A stretch of 64,000 nucleotides of DNA from Pardosa pseudoannulata. Its lineage: Eukaryota > Arthropoda > Arachnida > Araneae > Lycosidae. Location: the NCBI GenBank assembly GCA_032207245.1, contig CM063510.1, positions 47,911,625-47,975,624 of the forward strand, given 5' to 3'. The notes under the pieces were generated by a model that saw only the letters and a list, made by a program, of their open reading frames with translations, did not search any database and had not been told where the DNA came from. The position numbers were made by a program, and so were the translations under genes. This document shows positions 35,035 to 47,451 of this stretch, piece after piece (within the stretch, counting starts at the first letter, position 1; the number at the start of each line of letters is the position of its first letter).

Positions 35035-35872
35035 ATGATTTAAATCAGTTGATTTTTTTTTTTGAAAAAAATCATTGATTTAAATAATTTTTTTTCACTT
35101 CTTTTAAAACCTATATTCCAAAGACAGGAGAATTGGGAATCAGTACAGAAATATCAATAAGTAAATAAGTGTAAATAGATAGCATGTGTTTTCCAAAAAT
35201 TTAGGGGTTGTTATCAGAAAGTATGTAGTAAGGGTAGGTACAATGACTAGTTATGACTAGTGGGATTCATGTTATGTAATGGGAGGTAAAGAAAGTATTA
35301 CAGAACTTGAAATCCAGTTTATCTACCTAATAACTTAATCTGCTAGAATTGAAAGACATTTTATTCTTTTGGTATTGTTCATTCTAGCCTTCGTAACAAA
35401 TTAGGAGTGGATAAAGCATAGGAACAAGTGTTTTTATTGAAACAGTTAAATAACTGATTCATAGTTTAAAAAATATTGAAATAATTGTGATTTTCTGTTT
35501 TTTTAAATAAATAGTTTGCATTAAATGAATATTTAATTTGTTCTTTAAATTTACATCTTATTTAGTTTGCACTATTCAATTACAAAATAATAAAATGGAT
35601 TTAGATTAAAATTTATATATTTAAATTTAAGTAATCAGTGTATAGAATATACTAGATAGACAAGATGTTACTTATAACAAATTATTCCATGTATATTGCA
35701 AAAAATATAAAAACACTACAATAATTAAAATTAAAATGCAGAAAAAAGTCAAATAAATCTGAAAAAAATCTAAAATCTGATTTAAATAATCTGATAAAAA
35801 ATCTGATTTAAATCAAATAAATCTGATTAAAAAAAATTTTTTTTTTTAAATTTGGATTTTTTTCCAACCCTG
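35035..35872. mobile_element. hAT-type element with perfect 8-bp duplication
   Basis: CTTAGAAG flanks both ends (35027-35034, 35873-35880). The ends are CAGGGTTGGCATGATTTAAA and inverted CAGGGTTGGAAAAAAATCCA. Subterminal parts are rich in GATTTAAATC. It has no coding sequence and is 838 bp long. Confidence 0.9.
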
Positions 35873-35999
35873 CTTAGAAGTACTCATGCGTTAAGAGTAT
35901 CTCAACACCGAATGATATTCCATTGTCGCAAAAGTTAGAACGCAAAACCCAGTAGGATACAAAATACATCTTAAATAATATGAACTCGCCAAATTAAGG

Positions 36000-36125
36000 C
36001 CGGGCCGTCTTTTAGTTCCAGAATCCTCAGGTTCGAATCCCGATATTGACGTGGTTGGTCGTAGCCATCTCATTAGAACTCATGAAGTAAAGTTGTAAAT
36101 CGTACTGCTCCAAATGAAACCAAAC
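36000..36125 (+). repeat. SINE-A, decayed
   Basis: GGTTCGAATCCC B box, GGTCGTAGCC, CTCATTAGAACTC and CCAAATGAAACCAAAC are recognisable. The head is partly lost. Confidence 0.65.
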
Positions 36126-36599
36126 ATGTATAAAAGAATATTGTAGTATGAGTAGAATATTGACCCCAGGTATTTACCATTCGATATAATCATCCTTCAC
36201 TCTATGTAGTTAGTCACCGAGGAGAGCCCATGCGTTAAATATATACCTAATGCTTATTCCATTGTTGTAAAAGTTAGAACGCAAAACACAATGGGATACA
36301 AAAACCGACTAAAACGATATAATCTCGCCAAATTAACTTTCTCTCTCCCTCTAATTACGATACTTCCCAGCCGCAGGCGTATCCTTCTTTCGGAGTTTGG
36401 GTAACTCAATAATTTAATTGCATCTTGGCCATATAACGAGCGGAATGACATTCAAAAGCGAATAACAAAAAATAGTGTTTGACATCTGCGTAAAAAGTAT
36501 CAAAAATGACAGGGCATGTGACCGGTCTGTGACATCACACGGAAGCGATGATTGTAATAACGTGGGCTTTTGTCTTCTTCTGAAACAGTATAATAGTAT

Positions 36600-36693
36600 G
36601 GCAGTGGGAAAGGCGGCCGGCCGAAGTAAACAAATCTCGCACACGAGGGGAAGGAAGGTATATAAGGGATGCTGTTTGGTTGGCGAGAGAGCC
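36600..36693 (+). promoter_or_regulatory. predicted TATA promoter
   Basis: A CpG-rich segment has a TATATAAG box at 36659-36666. CCAGTT, like the arthropod initiator, follows with its A at 36694, about 33 bp after TATAAG. ACATCACACGGAAGCG near 36532 could hold CRE- or ETS-like sites. The contrast with the AT-rich surroundings is sharp. Confidence 0.5.
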
Positions 36694-36854
36694 AGTTCAA
36701 CAGTCACTCCGGAACTTAGCGCAGCCCGAACCACTGCGGTCTTCCCTCCGAGGTCAAGGTGGATGTTTTCACAGTCGGAACGCGAAGATAAACAAAAGCA
36801 GACCACATTTTAATTTCGGACGCAGAAGAGCGGAGAGAAAGTTCGCGACCGCAG
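36694..36854 (+). other. predicted untranslated first exon with splice donor
   Basis: GC-rich sequence of about 161 bp runs from the initiator to GACCGCAG followed by GTAGGTGGG, a strong donor at 36855. It has only a short internal ATG frame (17 codons), so it reads as a 5' leader. The gene it serves is not shown. The serpin 14 kb downstream on the same strand is one candidate, but the linking exons are not visible. Confidence 0.45.
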
Positions 36855-37139
36855 GTAGGTGGGATCTTGTGGTTTTAATCATTTTAGACTGCAGATAAAG
36901 TAATGTTGTGCTCAAGGTTTAAAGCAACAGTTTTGAGAATAAGCAGTTTAAAGTTAAAAATTTGTACACATTTAAGATGCTTTTCATTTTGAAACATGAT
37001 CTTGGTTCTAATTGACTATTCAGTTTAAGGTGACACATCACCTTTAAGCAACTTTATATAAAAAAAATTTTCTTATTTTTCACCTTAGCTTTTTAAATTA
37101 TTATCGTAAATACATGGGATTTTCAGCATTTGTTCTCTA

Positions 37140-38145
37140 TTTTTATTTAATTAGCTTTGCCGAATTTGTATCTAAAACACAAGAACTTTTATTATGAAGT
37201 GAAAAGTGATTATTTATTTCTACTATTTAAATTTTTTTCTGACATACTGACCGCAGACTTACAAAACATTTATTAATAATTAATAATTATAAAATTAATA
37301 ACTTTTGCTTTTTTGTAAACAATAATTACTAGGTATAATTCTATTCCAGCAATTTAAATTTTTCAAAAGCTCAGAAATATTACACCAGGGGAATATTAAT
37401 TAACTTTGCTGAATTTGTATCTAAAATACAAGAACTTTTATTATGAAGTGAAAAGTGAGAATTTGTTTTTACAATTTAAAATTTTTCTGCAATACTAACC
37501 GCAGACTTACAATAACACATTTATTAATAATTAATAATTATAAAATTAATAATTTTTGCTCTTTTGTAAACAATAATTACTAGGTATAATTCTATTCCAG
37601 CAATTTAAATTTCTCAAAAGATCAGAAATATTACACCAGGGGAATATTAATTAACTTTGCTGAATTTGTATCTAAAATACAAGAACTTTTATTATGAAGT
37701 GAAAAGTGAGAATTTGTTTTTACAATTTAAAATTTTTCTGACATACTAATCGCAGACTTACAATAACGCATTTATTAATAATTAATAATTATAAAATTAA
37801 TAATTTTTGCTCTTTTGTAAACAATAATTACTAGGTATAATTCTATTCCAGCAATTTAAATTTCTCAAAAGCTCAGAAATATTACACCAGGGGAATATTA
37901 ATTAACTTTGCTGAATTTGTATCTAAAATACAAGAACTTTTATTATGAAGTGAAAAGTGAGAATTTGTTTTTACAATTTAAATTTTTTCTGATATACTAA
38001 CCGCAGACTTACAATAACACATTTATTAATAATTAATAATTATAAAATTAATAATTTTTGATCTTTTGTAAACAATAATTACTAGGTATAATTCTATTCC
38101 AACAATTTAAATTTTTAAAAATCTCAGAAATATTACATCAGGGGA
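37140..38145. repeat. four-unit tandem array, 249-251-bp period
   Basis: CTTTGC.GAATTTGTATCTAA begins units at 37155, 37404, 37655 and 37906. Units are nearly identical, for example AATTAATAATTATAAAATTA and TACTAGGTATAATTCTATTC in each. The array starts about 300 bp after the predicted first exon, so it would lie in its first intron. It is AT-rich with no coding content. Confidence 0.93.
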
Positions 38146-38299
38146 CTGAATTTTCAAAAAAGCTAAAATTATGTTTAAAAATTCCATTTCAAATACTATA
38201 AATACTTAATAAAATAGACAACAACGAAAAAAGTAGGTAGAGTTTAATTATAGGTCTATAATATATTTACAATGAAAATTTAAAATAAATATGCGCAAC

Positions 38300-38346
<47 letters not shown>

Positions 38347-38650
38347 GTACACGGAAATTGAATAAGCATCACTTTCAGTAAATTAATTTAAGGTTTGTAT
38401 AGTTAACTTAAAAGCTATGATATTACAGGCAAAGATTGTAGAGTTTTATTGGTTCTAATTCAAACATTTGAATGGGTTACGTTTTAAACAGTTTAGAAAT
38501 GTACAGAGGTTTTAAAAATGCCAAAAATAGAAAATTCAAAATTTTAAAAATTTAAATTTGATGTTATTAAAAGATCCATTAATTTTATTCTATTAGATAA
38601 AATAATTTTAAAAAATTCAAATTTTTGGAAAGATTTAAAGGGGATACTCT
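38146..38650. other. AT-rich stretch with long T run
   Basis: A T homopolymer of about 39 bases spans 38305-38343. Nothing else was recognised. Confidence 0.6.
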
Positions 38651-38657
38651 CCCTTAA

Positions 38658-38864
38658 CCCTTTAACGGATAGTGGTTTCGTAGCAAAACCACCTATTAAA
38701 CATCTTTTTTTTTTAACTTTACTTTTTGGATTACTTTACTTTATCTTTTTATAATTATTTACAGCTCCAATCTCATACATCTGTGATATGTGGAAGCCAA
38801 TGATGTAGAATCAAGAGCTTTTGCAATTAAAAAAAAACTTTTTGGAGACATGGATGAGTTTTCG

Positions 38865-38913
<49 letters not shown>

Positions 38914-38924
38914 ATATATATATA

Positions 38925-39002
<78 letters not shown>

Positions 39003-39007
39003 TATGC

Positions 39008-39040
<33 letters not shown>

Positions 39041-39480
39041 CATATTATACATTTTATATATTAAAAATACATTATATATTTTATATATTTTACATATTTT
39101 ATACATTTTATATATACATATTATACATTTTATACATATTATATTTTTGATATTTTAAATATATAACAGATGATAGTTCTACGTTTAACTTATTGATTTC
39201 TTTTTCTGGTGAAATATATGTATTTAAACTTTCTGTACTTGAGAAGTCAGATTCAATTTATCTTACTTATGACCTCAAATAAAAGTATCTGTACAAACAA
39301 CACTTTTAAGTTGTTAAGCTATTTATTTATTATACCAGTTTAAGGATTATCATTTATTGTTCTTCCAGTATAGTTAAACTTTTAAAAAAGCATAATGTTC
39401 AAGCTGTACAAGGGTAGGGGTTAGTCAGTTAAACCACTTCTCAAACCCTAATTTGGTATCCTCTAAGGCAAACCCTTCTA
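38658..39480. mobile_element. piggyBac-like end and repeat shared with 52799
   Basis: After TTAA (38654-38657), CCCTTTAACGGATAGTGG starts a segment that resembles 52799 onward (CACTTTATCGGACAGTGG). Further matching blocks occur at 39200-39350 versus 52920-53050 (CTTTCTGTACTTG.GAA, GTTAAGCTATT). Two diverged copies of one TTAA-targeting family are likely. The right end is uncertain. Confidence 0.45.
38868..39040. repeat. (TA)n microsatellite with TG interruptions
   Basis: A long TA array with TGTGTA and TATGTA interruptions; AT-only sequence continues to about 39160. Confidence 0.95.
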
Positions 39481-39504
39481 AGGAATGTAAAAAAAAAAAA
39501 AATA

Positions 39505-39512
<8 letters not shown>

Positions 39513-39543
<31 letters not shown>
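39513..39543. repeat. (TAA)n microsatellite
   Basis: About ten TAA units after a short TA run. Confidence 0.9.
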
Positions 39544-39545
<2 letters not shown>

Positions 39546-40103
39546 ATATTTTACATATACAAAGCTTATAGATAACATTTATAAACAAATTACATTAAAT
39601 TCCCATGAATTTATTTTGGTGACCTTTAAAGGGTTACAGGGTCTTATTACAAGTCAACGATACCGATTAAAAAAAGCAATAAATTCAGTTTTTGATTCCA
39701 ATGAAGAATACGCAGATTTCACGTGTGATAACGAGAAATTTTCAACAGACTTATTTTGGTTCAAACTGGCGTATGGTTAGGCCTATAGAATGGCTGTTTG
39801 ATAGGAATTTCACGACTAAATTTTGTTAATTGCAGTCTTGCAGGAAAGCAACCATCAACAAAACGGTCTTTTTTAAGGTCAATGCATAAATGATATAAAA
39901 GTTTGGGTGATAAGAGTTCATAATAACGGTGACATAAGGGGTTTAAGGCTTGGGCTGTATCGAAACCTATACATTACCAGAATGCACTAAGACTCCTTTA
40001 AGCCCCTATCACACTTCAACTTGTAGAAGAAATCAGCATATTCTTCATGGGAATCGTAAACATAAACTGTTGCTTTTTCAACGCGAACAGAATGACATGT
40101 GAT

Positions 40104-40580
40104 CAGGTCCGTAACTAGGGCATGGCAAAGGTGGCATTTTCCAGGGGCGCATCAGTCTTAGGAGCCCCACGCCGTGAGAAAAAATGGGGTCCAAAAGAGG
40201 ACGATTCGCCCCGAGTAGACATTAGGAAAAGTTGAAAAAAAAAACTTTTTTTATTATAAAATCCAAAGTGTTTAGAAAGCATTTTTTAATGAATTTTCTT
40301 ATTTTTTAAAATGCTTCTAGAGACTAAACCTGTTATAGATTCTTCCAAAATATTTACCAAACATTCCTAATATATGTTCATATAATTCCGGGTATTCGTT
40401 TTAAATTTTACGTTTAATAAAGTTATTAAAACTAAATTTATATTTAGAAATTTGCCAATTTTTTATGAAAATTCAATGTCTTAGTAAAAATAATTACCTC
40501 AAATAAACTGTTCAGCTTATCAGCAAAATAATTTCCCCAAACTATTCAAAATATTTTGTGAGTTCTTTCTGAATATATGA

Positions 40581-40636
<56 letters not shown>

Positions 40637-40768
40637 TATATATATACATATATTATATATATATAGATATATAACATGCTTACGTATTTTCTCATTATAT
40701 TTGGTGTCAGGGGCGAAGACCAGTTTTTTTTTTTGCCATGGGTGCTAAAGGACCTAGTTACGGCCCTG
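40104..40768. mobile_element. hAT-type MITE copy 1
   Basis: Ends CAGGTCCGTAACTAGGGC and inverted CAGGGCCGTAACTAGGTC. Flanking octamers CATGTGAT and CGTGTAAT agree at 6 of 8. It is homologous along both ends to 48543-49191 (GACGATTCGCCCC is shared). It contains a TA microsatellite near 40590. Confidence 0.8.
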
Positions 40769-41196
40769 CGTGTAATAATTAAAGCTTAGAACAACCTCCT
40801 TGGCCTTGTAGAGGGGGGGGGGAGGAGGGCTTCGTCTCGTTAATTTCTCGACCCTGTTTCAATAAGATCACGACCCGAATAACTGTAAATATGATAACCC
40901 CTTTGCAGCAGTAGTATGTTGGTTTAAACTGCTTTTGTTGAACATACTATTGCCTTACACCTTTTTGGAGCGCGCGCGTGCATACACACACATATATACT
41001 CGCTGCTACACATCTCAAAGTGATGCAAACCCTTTTCTATATTCGCCAAATTTTCTTTCTGGCCAGGGTATAGAAAAGAAGGTCGTAATTGAAGTTGCTT
41101 AAAATGGAGTAAACTTAAAAATAAATAAATGAATAAACAGTTAACCGTGTATAAGTATTGTATACAGTTTCACAACTCTGAGTTAATAATTTATGT

Positions 41197-41510
41197 TGAG
41201 CCGTGGTAGCTCAGTCAACAAAGGCGTCGTACAGAGGACTCAAGGGCTGGTACAGAGTCCGACTCATAATCAGGTTTGGAGTTAGATGCTTGAGCCAGCC
41301 AAAGACCGTTGTGTTCACCAATGGCTACTAGGGCAAATAATATAGGTTTTGGGTTGAAATGTCAGCCAAGTTTAAACGATACATTCTGTTTGGTCATTGT
41401 TTTCAAATTACGTAACCCACTGGGAGCAATGTTGCTCGTGTCCGTAACATTCCTTAAGTTAAGTGTATTCCCCGGGTGTTGTTAAATCAAAGCTTAGCAG
41501 TCGATATCTA
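41197..41510 (+). repeat. SINE-B copy 2
   Basis: The tRNA-like head TGAGCCGTGGTAGCTCAGTC is followed by a body whose 3' half aligns with SINE-B copy 1 (ACCCACTGGGAGCAATG and GTAACATTCCTTAAG). The B box is degraded. Confidence 0.75.
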
Positions 41511-42220
41511 CTTATATATTTTACGTTTTTATGACGTTAGTATAATTGGCTATTTGCCTGTTGCGTCGGAAGAAATTTTTTTTTTCTTTTTTAATCGTCA
41601 GGACGACAAATTTGGAGGCTAAACTTTGTCTCCAAATTTGGAACTGGTATTATTATTGGTGACATCATTTGCACGTATTCCAGGCCACGTGACATTCACT
41701 TCCCTTACACAATTTTCATGCTGGTGAGCCCAAAAACGATAGATCATTAATACATAAAAAGCGTGCGTGTGAGATTATTAAAGAAAAATCTTTCATTCTA
41801 TTCGTCGAACGATATCATTGAATCTTTCCGGAAACATTAGTTAGCAACATCGAAAAACATTTTGTAAATGCGAATTGTTCTCCAATTTTAGACTTACGAA
41901 TAAATTTCTTTTACTGTTTTATTTTTTGTCAATTGATTCTAGATAACAATAGCTTTTAGATAACAAGGTTGAAAATTAATTTTAATATTGTTTAGGTTTA
42001 CTTCATGAAACTTTTTCCTTTATGATTAAGCGATAAGTCGTGTTTTGTGAATTATGTAAGGATGAATAGCACAATCTCGTTATCTCTTTTTACAGCATTT
42101 TAACATCATATGTATCTGAGAGTCGTTCTCTGTTATTTATAGTATGTTGTCTATAGGTTCAAAGATTACAAAGTAGTTCTATGATAGATGTACAAAATAT
42201 CCTGTGTTGGCGACTTTCCC
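41511..42220. other. no recognised gene
   Basis: AT-rich. CTCCAAATTTGGA-type self-complementary sequence occurs near 41612-41640. No exon was recognised. Confidence 0.4.
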
Positions 42221-42227
42221 TAAATTT

Positions 42228-42645
42228 AATATTATTCCACAAAGGATTGTAGCTCGATTTATTTTTGTGGGGTGGCTCAGGCTGAACTTATCCGATTGCG
42301 TATATCGCTGTTTTTTAAAAGTAAAAACCTCCAATAAAATTTAATAATTTGTGACAAAAAAATTAATATTATATCTATAATTAATTATCCATGCAAAAGT
42401 AGATTTATAAAATAATATTATTCCACAATATCATTTTATAATAATAATAATTTAGTGTTATTCCACAAAAGATTGTAACCTCGATTTATTTTTGTGGGGT
42501 GGCTCAGGCTGAACTGAGTCGATTGTATATATCGTTGCTTTTTAAAACTATAACCCCATAAAATTTAATAACTTGTTATAAAAATTTAATATTATATCTA
42601 TAATTAATTATCCATGCATAAGTAGATTTATAAAATAATTCGGAG
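42228..42645. repeat. two-unit tandem repeat, 226-bp period
   Basis: TTATTCCACAAA, TTTTTGTGGGGTGGCTCAGG and TAATTAATTATCCATGCA recur at a 226-bp spacing (first at 42235, second at 42461). Confidence 0.85.
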
Positions 42646-43401
42646 CAAAAATATAGAAATTAAATTTTGATTGTGTAGATTTAAAAATTTTATATTTGAA
42701 AATGTACTTTTATTTTAATGTTATACGATACACTAAATTCCACAATTTGGGGAAAAAATTTGGACCTCTTTGAATCCCTCCTTCCCCCCTCTCTGGCTAC
42801 GGTCCTGTCTCCAAAATTCCCTTTATTTGACCTATAGTTGCGCCAAATTTACTAAAATTAATCAACCTTTAATGGTGTTTTTTGTATTTATAAAATTTTA
42901 AATCAGATATAATATTCCTATTTTTGAATAAATGTTAACGTTCTTTTTAAAGACATAAGATTCTTCATTTACCGTGTCTTGTGTATTATATTTGGCTTTT
43001 CTTGCACATCCAAATTAGGTAAAACAAAAAAAAAAGTTTTAGTAGGATCATTATATAAATATTTGCAACTTTTAGGCAGAGAAAAATTATGTACGCTTTA
43101 AATAAAGCAAGCTATTATTTGTAACTAAGCAAGCTATTATCTCTCTTTCTTGCCCGGCGTAAAACTTTTTTACTTTTATTCCCCCTCCCCCTCTATTCTG
43201 GACTTATTTTCTGGCCTGCAGGAGTAGCTCCATGGGTCAGTTATTGACTGAGCAAGACCCTGTGATATTTTCTTACGGAGGGGTCTTTTAGACTTGGTGT
43301 AAGCATCCCGCACCAAGGGAATTGGAAATATCACCAACAAGATATAAGTATTAAATTTTTTGTACAATTTTCCAATAATGTATACGAGGATCATCTAGAG
43401 C

Positions 43402-43450
43402 AGAGGTTCTCAAACTTTTTCTACCGCGGAACCCTTTTTTTTACCACATA
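43402..43450 (+). mobile_element. hAT-like left end
   Basis: CAGAGGTTCTCAAACTTTTT then CTACCGCGGAACCC matches the hAT ends at 44824 and 46629. The right end is not visible. Confidence 0.45.
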
Positions 43451-43560
43451 CATATTTCACATAGTGTACGTATTGAAACTTTTCTTAAAATCGCATTGTT
43501 TCATATAAGAAAACTAAATAACTTTTAAAGTGTTAAAACCCATTTAATGATCCAGGAATT

Positions 43561-43566
<6 letters not shown>

Positions 43567-43641
<75 letters not shown>
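43567..43641. repeat. (TA)n microsatellite
   Basis: About 37 TA units. Confidence 0.95.
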
Positions 43642-43643
<2 letters not shown>

Positions 43644-44029
43644 GTCTAAAAAAGGGGTAGTTAGAAATTACGTGAGTTATAAGCGATTTTAAAAAAGGAA
43701 CTCTTTTATAATAATAAAAGAAATGAAAAAAACCCAATCTTGCGTAAGCGTTTAGGATAATCCGGTAAGGCGGAAGGATTTTGGAAGGATTTAATGAGTT
43801 TGCAAACAGTAAAGAGTCAGCGCGTGGACATGGAATTGTGAACAAATTCTACGCGTGTCTTCGACGAATAAATGAAAATGGCGCAAGTTTTGCTTAAATG
43901 AATCAATGACTTAATAAACTTATTATTATCAAGAAAAACTGTTTTCCAGTCGCCTTAACATTCTATCCTGACACACACATACACACATATATACATATAT
44001 TAAAATTTTTTAACTTTAATATTTTTTAA

Positions 44030-44490
44030 AAAACCTCCTCTCTCCCATTCTAATTCCTTAAAACCTTTTTTCCCAGCCACTAAATGTCTTAATCAAAGGA
44101 GCGTCTCGACTTAAAATTCTTTCGATACATTTCCCAATGCTTTCTATCCTATAGATGTAAATTTTCTGTCTATTCAATACGTTTTCCAGCTGTCTCCGCC
44201 AAATGGTTCCGGGTTTTACTGATCTTAACACTTAAATTCGCTGAGTAAGCTTCTTGTCCCTTGGGAAAATTTTTTCTGTCTCCGCTCTTGGGTGCACCTC
44301 TGTTTGAGCAGAGTGATTTTTGTGTCTTTCCTTTGTCTGTCGTTGGCTAGTAAAGATGTCCGTTTTAGTACCTCTAAAATACAGTTTTAATTACACTTGC
44401 ACCGGTCTCTTTCAATGGCCTGACTGCATCGATATTACTGCTAGCTGTATAGCTTTCTCTTTGTCCAGCAGTTTTATAGTTATTGGATTA
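44030..44490. other. moderately GC-balanced block, unassigned
   Basis: On the minus strand a 50-codon open segment (includes TIWRRQLENVLNRQKIYIYR) and an adjoining frame look protein-like in composition but match no family I recognise. A transposon remnant is possible. Confidence 0.25.
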
Positions 44491-44494
44491 CATT

Positions 44495-44502
<8 letters not shown>

Positions 44503-44573
<71 letters not shown>
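44503..44573. repeat. (TA)n microsatellite
   Basis: About 35 TA units, followed by TG and TATG repeats. Confidence 0.95.
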
Positions 44574-44581
<8 letters not shown>

Positions 44582-44823
44582 ATATGTATGTATGTATGTA
44601 TAAATTAGAATTTAAATTCTTATATCAAACTGAAAATCTGTAAACCAAACCTTTACAGACATCTAACATTTAAAAATTAAAAAAATTAAAAACCGATAAG
44701 AAATTGAAACGGTAAAAAATATAGACTATCATACTGTAAAATAAAATATATCCCTCGTATTAATATATTTGAAGTTCACAGATAAAATAATTTTTAAGTT
44801 ATACCCTAATTAATAATCTAGGA

Positions 44824-45325
44824 CAGTAGTTCTCAAACTTTTTATCCGACGTTCCCTTTTTCTAATCACACACATTGTAACGGTATACCTGAATAAATAT
44901 TAATGATAATCTAAGGGCCTATAACGTATTATTTATCACTGATTAGACGTTAACAAAAAAAATTAACATAAAGCAGTATGAAAATGTAGATAAGACTGAC
45001 AAAATATTATGTAGATAAAGACAGTTTTAATGAAATTAAACAAATAAAATGATACATTGATGATTATTCAACCCTTTGTGCTGTACTATCGCTTGAATGA
45101 CTCATTGTCACATCGCTCTATTGTTTCCTATAGTAACGTTTCTGGAGTATAACTTACTAATAGTATAAATTCTATTTAAGGAATTCCAAAAAAAAAAAAA
45201 ATTAGATAACAAATTTACAAATTTTTTTTTTAAAATCTTGTTGATATTTAAAAAATTTTCGAGGAACCGATGGAGGGTTGTTATGGAACACTAGAGTTCT
45301 GTGGAACACACTTTCAGAAACCTTA
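44824..45325. mobile_element. hAT-type element, 502 bp
   Basis: Left CAGTAGTTCTCAAACTTTTT and inverted right TAAGGTTTCTGAAAGTGTG form imperfect ends. Flanking octamers ATCTAGGA and ACCTAGAA agree at 6 of 8. Interior ATCACTGATTAGAC is shared with 46910-46925, so the element near 46629 is a relative. Confidence 0.6.
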
Positions 45326-45894
45326 ACCTAGAAAGTAAGTTTCGAAAAGTCCATAAAAAACAAAAAGATTATTACTACTCGGAAATATTTAGTGTAAAAG
45401 ATACAAATATATTTCAATTACTTTTCAACAGAATTGTAAAACTAGTTATACCGTAGGATACATTTATGTAATCCAGTGTCATACAAATTTGTTTACTTAG
45501 AATGGAACCCGCGTGTCACAGCTGTCTACAAGTCTCTCTGGTGATCGAACAGACATTTCTTCAGGTGTTAAGTCGAGAGCAAAATCGGGACTGTAGGGTG
45601 GAAAGCCGTCATCGATGACAGATGGCCGGTCCCATGGCTACACATTTTGGAAAAATCCCGACATCAAAGACAAGTCATCTGCTTACTCATCACATCCAGT
45701 TCATAAGTTAAATACAATTGACGATCGATTTCATGAAAAGATATCTTTGCATTGGAAAAATTTTGGTGGAAGGAGGAATACAGCTGACAGCTTAGTCCTT
45801 TTGAAATTACGTTAACGCGAGTTATTGGTAATTTACAACTGTTCCACATGATAGTTTTATCCCTCAATTTACCCGGGTTGTGTCGTCGCATTTC

Positions 45895-46059
45895 GTCCGA
45901 ATGATGGCTGAAAGTGAAAGGTAGTGCTCTTCATAATCCTACCGCTGACACGGATGTTCATAGCCACTCGGAATTGGTTTAAACAGTAAATTCTAGTCTC
46001 ATTAGCCCTTGTATAGCAAGAGAAGTAGACAGTAGAGCTCCAAACCAAACAAACCAAAA
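45895..46059 (+). repeat. SINE-A, decayed
   Basis: GTCCGAATGATGGCTGAAAG head, CACTCGGAATTGGTTTAAAC body and CCAAACCAAACAAACCAAAA tail; the B box is largely lost. Confidence 0.75.
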
Positions 46060-46628
46060 GCATCGTGTATTTGCAAGCGTAATCTTCGGTCGCCGAGGAA
46101 AACTTACTTTTTGGATAGAATAAAACTGTGAATGAAATTAGCAACCATCCATTTATTTCTATTTTTATACAGGAAAATATGGATGATGTTCAATATAGAA
46201 TGTTCAATTTTCACAGTTTTATCTATGTGTGAATACATTTTTTTTAAATAAAATATAATCTTAGAGACATCTTAAATTCTGTTCTGTGTAGATGGTTCTA
46301 ATGTATATTAAAAGAATTTTTGAATAAATATTATAATCTAAAAAAAAATTACAAAATTTTTCAAAATTTTTAAAATAAATTTAAAGTTTATGTATTAACT
46401 GTTCAAATAGACTTTGACATTAAATAAGCTTTAAATTGCATTCTAAAATTCAAAATATATATTCCTTACTGTAATAAATTAAAATTTAAAGCTTACCATG
46501 TCCCCTTAATTTCATATAAATATATTTTCAATGTCCTATTAAGTTTTGATACTAGATCAGCTATAAACAAAATTAGTTTTTAAAGCCATCATTTCCTTCT
46601 TAAGGTGACTAGGTACCGTTCAGTTAGA

Positions 46629-46930
46629 CCAGAGGTTCCCAACCTTTTTGCAGCTATACCCAAAAAACGTCAGCCAGGCTCCAGATCTTGGAGATGTTGT
46701 ATCGTGTTTATTTTGTCTTTTTAGTCATTTTATGTGTTAATTGTTTTGTACCTAACTGTTTGCTTTGCGGCTCAGTAGGTTTCAAGTATAATAATTTTTG
46801 AGCTAGCCGATGTTTGTATTTATTTAAAATCTTTAATCACATCACATACATATCAGTGGAATCCCTAAATAAATATTAAATAAGGAGAAATTAAGGGCCG
46901 AATATCTATCACTGATTAGACATAAGTATA
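46629..46930. mobile_element. hAT-like repeat interrupted by a solo LTR
   Basis: It starts CAGAGGTTCCCAACCTTTTT and shares ATCACTGATTAGAC and CCTAAATAAATATTAA-like sequence with the hAT element at 44824. The homology stops where the LTR at 46936 begins. Confidence 0.55.
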
Positions 46931-46935
46931 TATAT

Positions 46936-47451
46936 TGTTACGAACTTCAAAGCTGGGTTCGGGGATTGAATGGATTTTAAGTAAGACAGTACAAAAACAA
47001 TTATTTATTGGCAATCAGTTGGAAAATACAATGTCAGAAAGGCATCAAGGTTAAGGTACTGCACACTCGTACCAAGCTTACAAAATGATAGCGAAACAAC
47101 TCGAGCAGAATGCCGTGGACTCACGTACCTCTTTCCTCATAAAACAAAACGGAAGCACCGGTAAAACACAACACACCGTGCGTATTCTGTACAACGAGAA
47201 ATCTACTTAACGACTCTCTCAGCCTGCCTCATATAGGCCCGAAGAAACTGCTGGAATATTCCAGGAACCGGATGTTGTCACGTATTGCCACACTTGGCAA
47301 CATTTGGCGACACTTGGAGATATTTGGAGACGAACTTGGCGACAAAAATAAGTTCACAAAACTGTCGCCAACAAGCCGGTATCTCGCCAATTTGGTGAGA
47401 CACCCATAGAGTCCCATGTTAAATTTAAGGTTAACTAACAAATTCGTAACA
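46936..47451 (-). mobile_element. Gypsy-like solo LTR
   Basis: The 516-bp block starts TGTTACGAA and ends TTCGTAACA, with TG...CA ends and a 9-bp terminal inverted repeat. ATAT flanks both sides (46932-46935, 47452-47455), the expected 4-bp duplication. On the minus strand a TATA-like CCTATATGAGGC (about 47230) lies upstream of an AATAAA (about 47008), giving promoter and polyadenylation signals in the right order. No internal gag/pol is present, so the provirus was removed by LTR recombination. Confidence 0.85.

Larger units (their letters stand above)
34955..36340. repeat. direct repeat split by hAT and SINE insertions
   Basis: CATGCGTTAA and GTTAGAACGCAAAAC to CTCGCCAAATTAA occur at 35885-35997 and again at 36230-36336. 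Upstream flanks (TGAATAGAATAATGG versus GAGTAGAATATTGA) also align. The first unit carries the hAT element at 35035-35872 and the second follows a SINE-A. Confidence 0.65.

Noticed and set aside
36475..36898. Open frames over the CpG-rich promoter block
   Set aside because: They overlap on both strands, show no domains, and fit a leader exon and promoter better than coding sequence.
37140..38145. CRISPR-like array
   Set aside because: The units are complete 250-bp tandem copies without distinct spacers, in a eukaryotic context.
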